A stretch of 64,000 nucleotides of DNA from Dillenia suffruticosa (taxonomy: Eukaryota > Streptophyta > Magnoliopsida > Dilleniales > Dilleniaceae). The notes under the pieces are model-generated. The model had not been told where the DNA came from. It worked only from the letters and a program-made list of their open reading frames with translations, and made no database searches. How positions within the stretch are numbered: position 1 is the stretch's first letter; every line of letters starts with the position of its first letter. Below, piece after piece: positions 59,301-64,000 of the stretch. A program made the position numbers and the translations under genes. Location of the stretch: positions 11,021,501 to 11,085,500 of the forward strand of contig JAVTVX010000031.1 in the NCBI GenBank assembly GCA_033439265.1, read 5' to 3'.

Positions 59301-61641
59301 GACTTCACTTCTGGAACTTCTGCAACACTAAAGAAGTAACTCCTTCAAATCAACAGCAGAGAGTAGAGATCAGCAAATAAATAAAAATCTTACAGTGAGG
59401 GGAAAAATGAGAATTACAGATAATGAATATAAGTAAAGACCACAGAATTTACCTATCCCATTTGCTGTAGCACAGTCTGATCCCATATAGGCACAATCAC
59501 TTGTAACTGATGTTTTACCATCCTTCTTGACTCCCTTCTTGGGAGTTTTGTAACCAGAGTTAACCATTGCATTGCAAGAAAGTGAAGGGCGAGCACGGGT
59601 CTCACGGGCCAACTTATGGTGTTGACTTATCTTCTCACCACTTTCAACCGATTCAGCCTTGGCAAAACCATCAATTTTTGATCCACTATCTGCCCTAACA
59701 ACAGATTGAGACAGAATTTCCTGGCTATCACCATGAGGATATTCCCTATTCATTTCGTCAGGCACAATTTCATCCATCAGACCAGGATCTGGAGCAGACT
59801 CACCAGTCTGCCCTTGATTCTCAGCCTCTTCTGCTCTTGGTTCCATATCACCAACAACACTACCTGCACGGTAAACTGAAACGTCTGCCCCAAGAATTTC
59901 AGCTTCATGACTAGCACACATTCCAACACTTCCAGCACTTACTCCAAAACTAAATCCATCCCTAGCTTGGGCGGTGACTGTTTCCGCATTCAAAATTTCA
60001 TCGCCATCATTTGTACTGCTAACAACCATTTCTCCGGGATCAATTTCAACAGCTGGTTGAAAATGAATGCTCTGTTGTGGTAGATTACTATTATTCAGCT
60101 CAGATGTTTCATTTATATCCAAATTCCCATGGATACTAGAAGAAGGGAAATGAACATCATCGAGGTCTCCTGGATAGTTTTCAACACTTTCCATTGAGTC
60201 TTCATTTGCATGGTGACACAAGGTATCCATGGCAATAACAGATGACGCACGTGTTGAATCTCTGGCTGATGGATATTCAACAGCTTGATTACTGCCTTGT
60301 TGAAAGGGAGCAACTCTAGAAAGATCATTATAATTTTCAATACCCAATGAATTGCTTGGACCAGCACCAGATGTGCCCCTATGGTGCGATGAACAGAAAG
60401 TGTCAAACATATCTGAATCACGGGCACGTTTTGATGGCCCTGCTGAGTATTGCTGACCATCTGTTACTTCATCGCCATCACGATCAATAACAGTTCCTTC
60501 AATGCTATCAGCCTGCTGCATGCTCCGCTTCCTAGAACTTGGACCCCGTGATTCAAATGATGCAGCACGATCACCAACTTCACTTCCTGAAGGTTGCCCA
60601 ATAATTAGATCCTTTCCCATATCGGCATCATGAATATCTTGAGACACAGCAGTCCTGTCTAAGGGGGTAAATGATAAACCCCCAGCCATTGTAAGATTCA
60701 AATCAACATCTGTATCAGGAATAGTCTTCTGATCAGTTGTTGCAACTTCATCACGATCTTCAGTCCGTTCCTTATCCAAATCATCAGCTGGAACCCAACC
60801 ATTGATTCCACTAGCTGCACTTACACCACGTGTTAATGCCATTTTCTTGCTTGTATCCGGAATATCAATGTTGTTCGGGGTAAATCGGGCAGGTCGTAGA
60901 ACAGTAACGAAGTCCCAGATTCTGACAGTTGCACCACATAAACTACAGTCCAACAAAGGTGACCAAGATTCACATTTAGACTCCCCAGCTAGCATCTTTT
61001 TCTTTCCAGTGTCCTTTTTTGCTGAAGCAGAAAGAACAATCTTACATCGTCCAAGATCTTGCGATTGACAAATTTGGGCCTGAGTAGGGCCAAAAGAACC
61101 TCCATTTCTAGCTGATTGAGCAGAGTGCTCCTCACAATCCTGAACATTTGGAAGCCACCTTGGCTCCCAACCACAAAGGCTAATAAGCTTAAGGGCCTGC
61201 CAGAGTTAAGAACAAAAAGTCAATGATATATTGCTAGAAAATGCTTACATATAGCTAAAGTTAAAGTACACACATAACGCGGCTCATATCTTACATGTGT
61301 GTATAAATCATAAGATCCATCTTGCGAGGTTTCCAATTCTGGTATACTGTCCGGTCTAAAATATAATTCTCCAGCCATATGATTCTGTGACCTGGACAGA
61401 AGGCGCTCAAGTTGGGAGCCCCGAGAAGCACGCATATGCTCAACTGCTGATGCAGCTACAATAGGAAGAGACGGGAACTGCAGAAGTCCATCACATCTAT
61501 CCTTGTAACCACCAATTAAAGCTGACTGAGGAGTTGGAGGGAACTGCACCAAGCTTTCTGGACAGCTATTACCTCTCCAAGGACAAGTGACTTTGTGCCC
61601 TACATCCAGCTGTGTCGAGAAGGCTTCACCAGCATAATCAA
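50130..61641 (-). CDS. ILP1: ILP1/NIPA-like C3HC zinc-finger protein, 5' part outside the window
   Basis: Four exons in transcript order: 61295-61641, 59453-61196, 55871-56124, 50130-50201 (about 805 codons, phases consistent). The first visible exon enters in mid-codon and encodes the second half of the C3HC/BIR-like zinc finger (GHKVTCPWRGNSCPESLVQF) and PTPQSALIGGYKDRCDGLLQ. The 1.7-kb exon continues with ALKLISLCGWEPRWL, then a long acidic, Ser-rich linker (SSRKRSMQQ, GPSKRARDSD, possible nuclear signals). The next exon holds the Rsm1/second BIR-like part (FDPIIHHNQFCPWVNGNV, YCGWQLTLDALDALRS). The last exon encodes 23 residues (KLLRRHSM-like RKLLRHHSMSK). Human NIPA/ZC3HC1 is a nuclear-basket protein, and Arabidopsis ILP1 is its plant relative. 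The N-terminal exons are not found up to 64000, so an intron of more than 2.3 kb separates them. Introns carry two LINE fragments. Confidence 0.88.
50202..54544. other. Large intron of the ILP1-like gene, 3' part
   Basis: This is the last intron. It holds T homopolymers at 51458-51480 and 53200-53234, a possible hAT-like start (TAGGGGTGAGC) near 52923, and a slightly GC-richer stretch at 51050-51300. No exon or gene is recognised. Confidence 0.5.
54545..55852 (+). mobile_element. RTE-type LINE, 5'-truncated, antisense to the ILP1-like gene
   Basis: The plus strand encodes a reverse transcriptase fragment: MIFIDLEKAYDRVPR (motif A) near 54610, GLHQGSALSPLLFA (motif B) near 54790, and FANDIVLVDE (motif C) near 54885, where the usual FADD has become FAND. 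Downstream, with stops and shifts, come LGVSSIVNKMRECRLR, FGHVQRRPKDTP and KRRGRPLKTWM. The 3' tail reads CCCCAAATTATTGGGTTTAAG and ends in (TTG)n, the signature of plant RTE LINEs. The 167-residue frame at 54672-55175 is the longest remnant. Loss of the catalytic Asp and the stops show it is inactive. The 3' end lies 16 bp from an ILP1 splice donor. Confidence 0.88.
55853..55870 (-). promoter_or_regulatory. ILP1 intron donor closely followed by LINE tail
   Basis: The exon ends CACAAG and the intron starts GTCAGT (GT at 55869-55870 on the minus strand). After 16 more bases the transcript enters the complement of the LINE (TTG)n tail, that is a (CAA)n run. Confidence 0.75.
56339..56405. repeat. 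(GT)n microsatellite
   Basis: A nearly uninterrupted GT run in an intron of the ILP1-like gene. The CVCVCV reading frame across it is not a gene. Confidence 0.95.
56775..57495 (-). mobile_element. Second RTE-type LINE 3' fragment, sense to the ILP1-like gene
   Basis: On the minus strand: RMLRWMYSKTKKDEIRNEEI, YNKLGLNLAVDKVKEYHL and CFGLVERRSKDAPLGRN, the usual C-terminus of RTE LINE ORF2. Then comes MTLDSNEWRRRMRAS, matching MILDRNEWHRRFRTN in the copy at 54545. It goes on through (TAA/ATA)n and GTCTCTCAAATGG to a GATCAAGACTCAG and short TTG tail near 56775. It is 5'-truncated near 57495 and inactive. Confidence 0.8.
57496..59452. other. Intron of the ILP1-like gene without recognised content
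   Basis: The rest of the intron upstream of the second LINE fragment is AT-rich, with short homopolymers (58026-58043). No exon is supported. Confidence 0.45.
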
Positions 61642-63838
61642 CTACATCAAGAAATTAATTACAATGATAAGGATACAAACTAATACATCCACACACACAG
61701 AGACATATATGAAATTTATTGATATTTAACAAGATAGAGACAAATGCTACATCAACCTATAATTATGAACTTGCACATACATCTACTTGCAATTCATTTA
61801 ATGTAGTAGTTATAATTGTAATAAAAAGTGTTGACAAGGAGCAATCTCGCAGTTTTGTCCACCAAAGCTCTTGAAAGAGATTGTTCAAGGACAAATAGAA
61901 TGGAAAAATGGAAAAAGCAAAATCCAACTAAAAATATAAAAAACAATGTTGCCAGACATGACTAACAAATAGGCACTCCATTTGCACAAGGGATCTAATT
62001 AAGCAGGATAAAAAGGAGGGCTTATAAAGAGCCACACAAGCCCTGGCTTTACCTCAAACACAAACCAATGCTAGAATAATTGTTTACTCTCCTGCTATCT
62101 CATCATGAAATAAATGCTGGTTTTTTGTTTTTTTGGTTTTTACAGGAAATGAGAATTAATAAGAAAGAAGGAAATCAGAGTAGAACATGAAGGAGGATAA
62201 ATCATCCTTAGAGAGAGAGAGGAAAGAAATAGTAAGAACAACAAAAACCACAATAGAGCAACCCCCCCCCAAAAAAAAAGACAAGCAATCACTCAAATGG
62301 GTGTTTTGTCCCTCTAGATATCCTTTATGGTTAAACCCTAGAAACAACTAGCTGCCTAAGGCCACAATGACCCTAAGAACGTACTCTTATGCCAATTTCT
62401 TTCCATCCAAATACACTAAATAATTACCACTTTAGCACAAGCCAAAGGATCTTGTCATCCTTCCCAATACAACCGACGCTATCAAACAATATCAAACAAC
62501 CGACGCTATAGTGGCCAAGCAGCCAAACAAGTGACAACTCAGTGATTTTGTGATTCTCAACAGCTTAGACATATAACCTAATGTTAGGATATAAAACCCT
62601 ATACAATCTCCTCATCTGCAAAAGAGTCATTATGTAACCTGTCTAGAACAAGTGAACAAAAGAAATCTCCATCCTCTTGGAAAAAAATTCTTAAAAAATA
62701 ATTTACAGAAAAACACAACACGTAAAAAATAATTTGAAGAGTCATCTTCCTCCAAATCTGATTCTTTTTCATCAAATTCACTACTTCGGAATTTCCAAAT
62801 TATGATAAAAAAGTCTTGCTAGTCATTCTTCAAATCTACGAAGTCGGTTACTCACAAACCATGGCATGATAGAAAGGATTGACATTCTCCTGAAAACCTT
62901 TCTCTTCATCCTCCACACTTCATTCCAGTAGTTTGAAGGTTCACAATTACCTTCCTAGATTCCTATTCAAGCTTCTGCAAGATCTCTATACAAGTTTTGA
63001 ACATCTTACACAAATTGCTTCATCATTCTAAACAAATCAGATTTCTGCCATCTCTTCAGCTTGGTTCAGCCTAGGAACTCTTCCTCTTTTGGCTGCCATA
63101 GCAAAATCAGACCACTATTCAGCACTGATAGTATATGTGGCATGGTAGAAAGAAACCTTAAAGAGTTAACAACAAAAATACAATCAAATAGAAATTAAAT
63201 TTCACAGCAAGAAGGGGCTGTCTTCTTGACTGTAACAGCAAAGATTCAAGACTTTACATTGGAGTCTGAGATAAAACTCAATTTTATTAAATGACTTTTG
63301 TTAGAAGTAGTATACATAGTATTCTTTAGTACTTCATTAGTTGACCTACTGCCCAAAGAACATATTTATCTGTATTACAGGTGTTGTCACATGGAATAAC
63401 ATTGAATCATATTTTTCCCTCAAAATGGTCTTCATCTCTTTTCCCTCTCATTCCATCATGTAATCAAAGCCAGGAGGAGGAAACCCAAGTTGTTTCCCTA
63501 AAAAACCCTAATCATCTTGCTGGAGGTGGGAAAACCCTAACTGTCTCACTAGAAAACCCTAGCCATCTCACCAGAAAATCCTAGGCCCCTCATTGTATCA
63601 TACTTCCAGCAATGTTCGCCACTTTTCCCACTGGGATTTTTCACCAGTGGCACTGTTGTTCTTCATTCCAGTCACATTTTCTCAAATCTGAGTATTTGGT
63701 GGATTTTTCATCGTGAGGCTGCCATTTCTGGACTACCACTTTCTCATCCTCATCTGGCAACACTGCTTTTCCTCTGTTGTTTAGCCTCTGCCCGACTTGT
63801 TTCAAAGGATCAGATACCTGTTGCACTAAGAATCTTGT
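61642..63838. other. ILP1 intron sequence without recognised exon
   Basis: I searched the minus strand for the missing N-terminal half of the C3HC finger (a CESCGA-type motif) and found none. A plus-strand region at 63260-63830 with repeated AAAACCCTA and ACCCTAACTG units may be the LTR or leader of the copia-like element that follows. Confidence 0.35.
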
Positions 63839-64000
63839 AAATTCCCCGTTCTTCAGATACCAAATTCAATCATTTCTCTTCTAATATCACTCCTCCACCT
63901 GTCATTGCTACAGAGAAGCTGGTTGGAATTAAGAACTGTCACTCTTGGGCCGCATTTGTTGAGTTGTGGTTCATTGGTCTAGGATTAGAAGAGCAATTGA
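63839..64000 (+). mobile_element. Ty1/copia-like gag start, cut by window edge
   Basis: The open frame reads PPPVIATEKLVGIKNCHSWA then AFVELWFIGLGLEEQL, closely like the N-terminus of plant copia gag (the TEKLNGxNYxxWSxxVELWF pattern). It has no stop up to 64000. No ATG is seen in frame after the stop near 63834, so the start may be lost or lie in another frame. Confidence 0.6.

Noticed and set aside
60113..60460. 115-residue minus-strand frame inside the ILP1 large exon
   Set aside because: It is another frame of the same strand and a shadow of the 541-residue ILP1 frame.

Overview
The window is nuclear DNA of a land plant, most likely a eudicot. The genes are split by AT-rich GT-AG introns, and the intergenic DNA is AT-rich, full of (GA/CT)n and (TA)n microsatellites and transposon debris. 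The proteins are plant-specific or organelle-targeted. The species cannot be named from the sequence. There is no bacterial operon structure, CRISPR array or tRNA/rRNA gene that I can see.

Layout: (1) 1-7637, repeat-rich intergenic DNA with a duplicated coding-like relic, a tandem (CT/CA)n duplication and a SINE. (2) 7745-12135 (+), a 7-exon auxilin/JAC1-type J-domain protein of 501 aa. (3) 12136-16339, a decayed L1-type LINE and a long (TA)n. (4) 16340-30396 (-), a 12-exon, 430-aa long-chain prenyl diphosphate synthase of the SPS3/GPPS1 type; its first intron holds a five-copy minisatellite and a hAT-like element. (5) 30397-36000, intergenic DNA with SINE copies and an EF-P promoter rich in TGGGCY motifs. 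(6) 36001-41663 (+), a 7-exon organellar elongation factor P of 249 aa whose third intron carries a solo-LTR-like insert. (7) 41664-44582, a roughly 1.7-kb inverted repeat (foldback-like element). (8) 44583-46139 (-), an intronless P-class PPR gene of 518 aa. (9) 46916-47390 (-), a 5'-truncated, frameshifted mTERF pseudogene. (10) 50130 to 61641 and beyond (-), the 3' four exons of an ILP1/NIPA-like C3HC zinc-finger gene, with two convergent RTE-type LINE fragments flanking its penultimate exon. (11) 63840-64000 (+), the start of a Ty1/copia gag-like reading frame cut by the window edge.

The genes do not form a cluster. Three (prenyl synthase, EF-P, PPR) and the mTERF relic belong to families that act in organelles, which is common for plant nuclear DNA and need not mean co-regulation. 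Exon structures were assembled by hand from GT/AG sites, reading-frame phase and family similarity recalled from knowledge; no alignment was run. The most unusual structures are the long inverted repeat at 42655-44383, a tRNA-derived SINE family with five copies (one with a 9-bp target-site duplication), the inverted LINE pair around an ILP1 exon, the EF-P 5' splice site that runs straight into a (TC)n tract, and an Arg at the expected modified-Lys position of EF-P.
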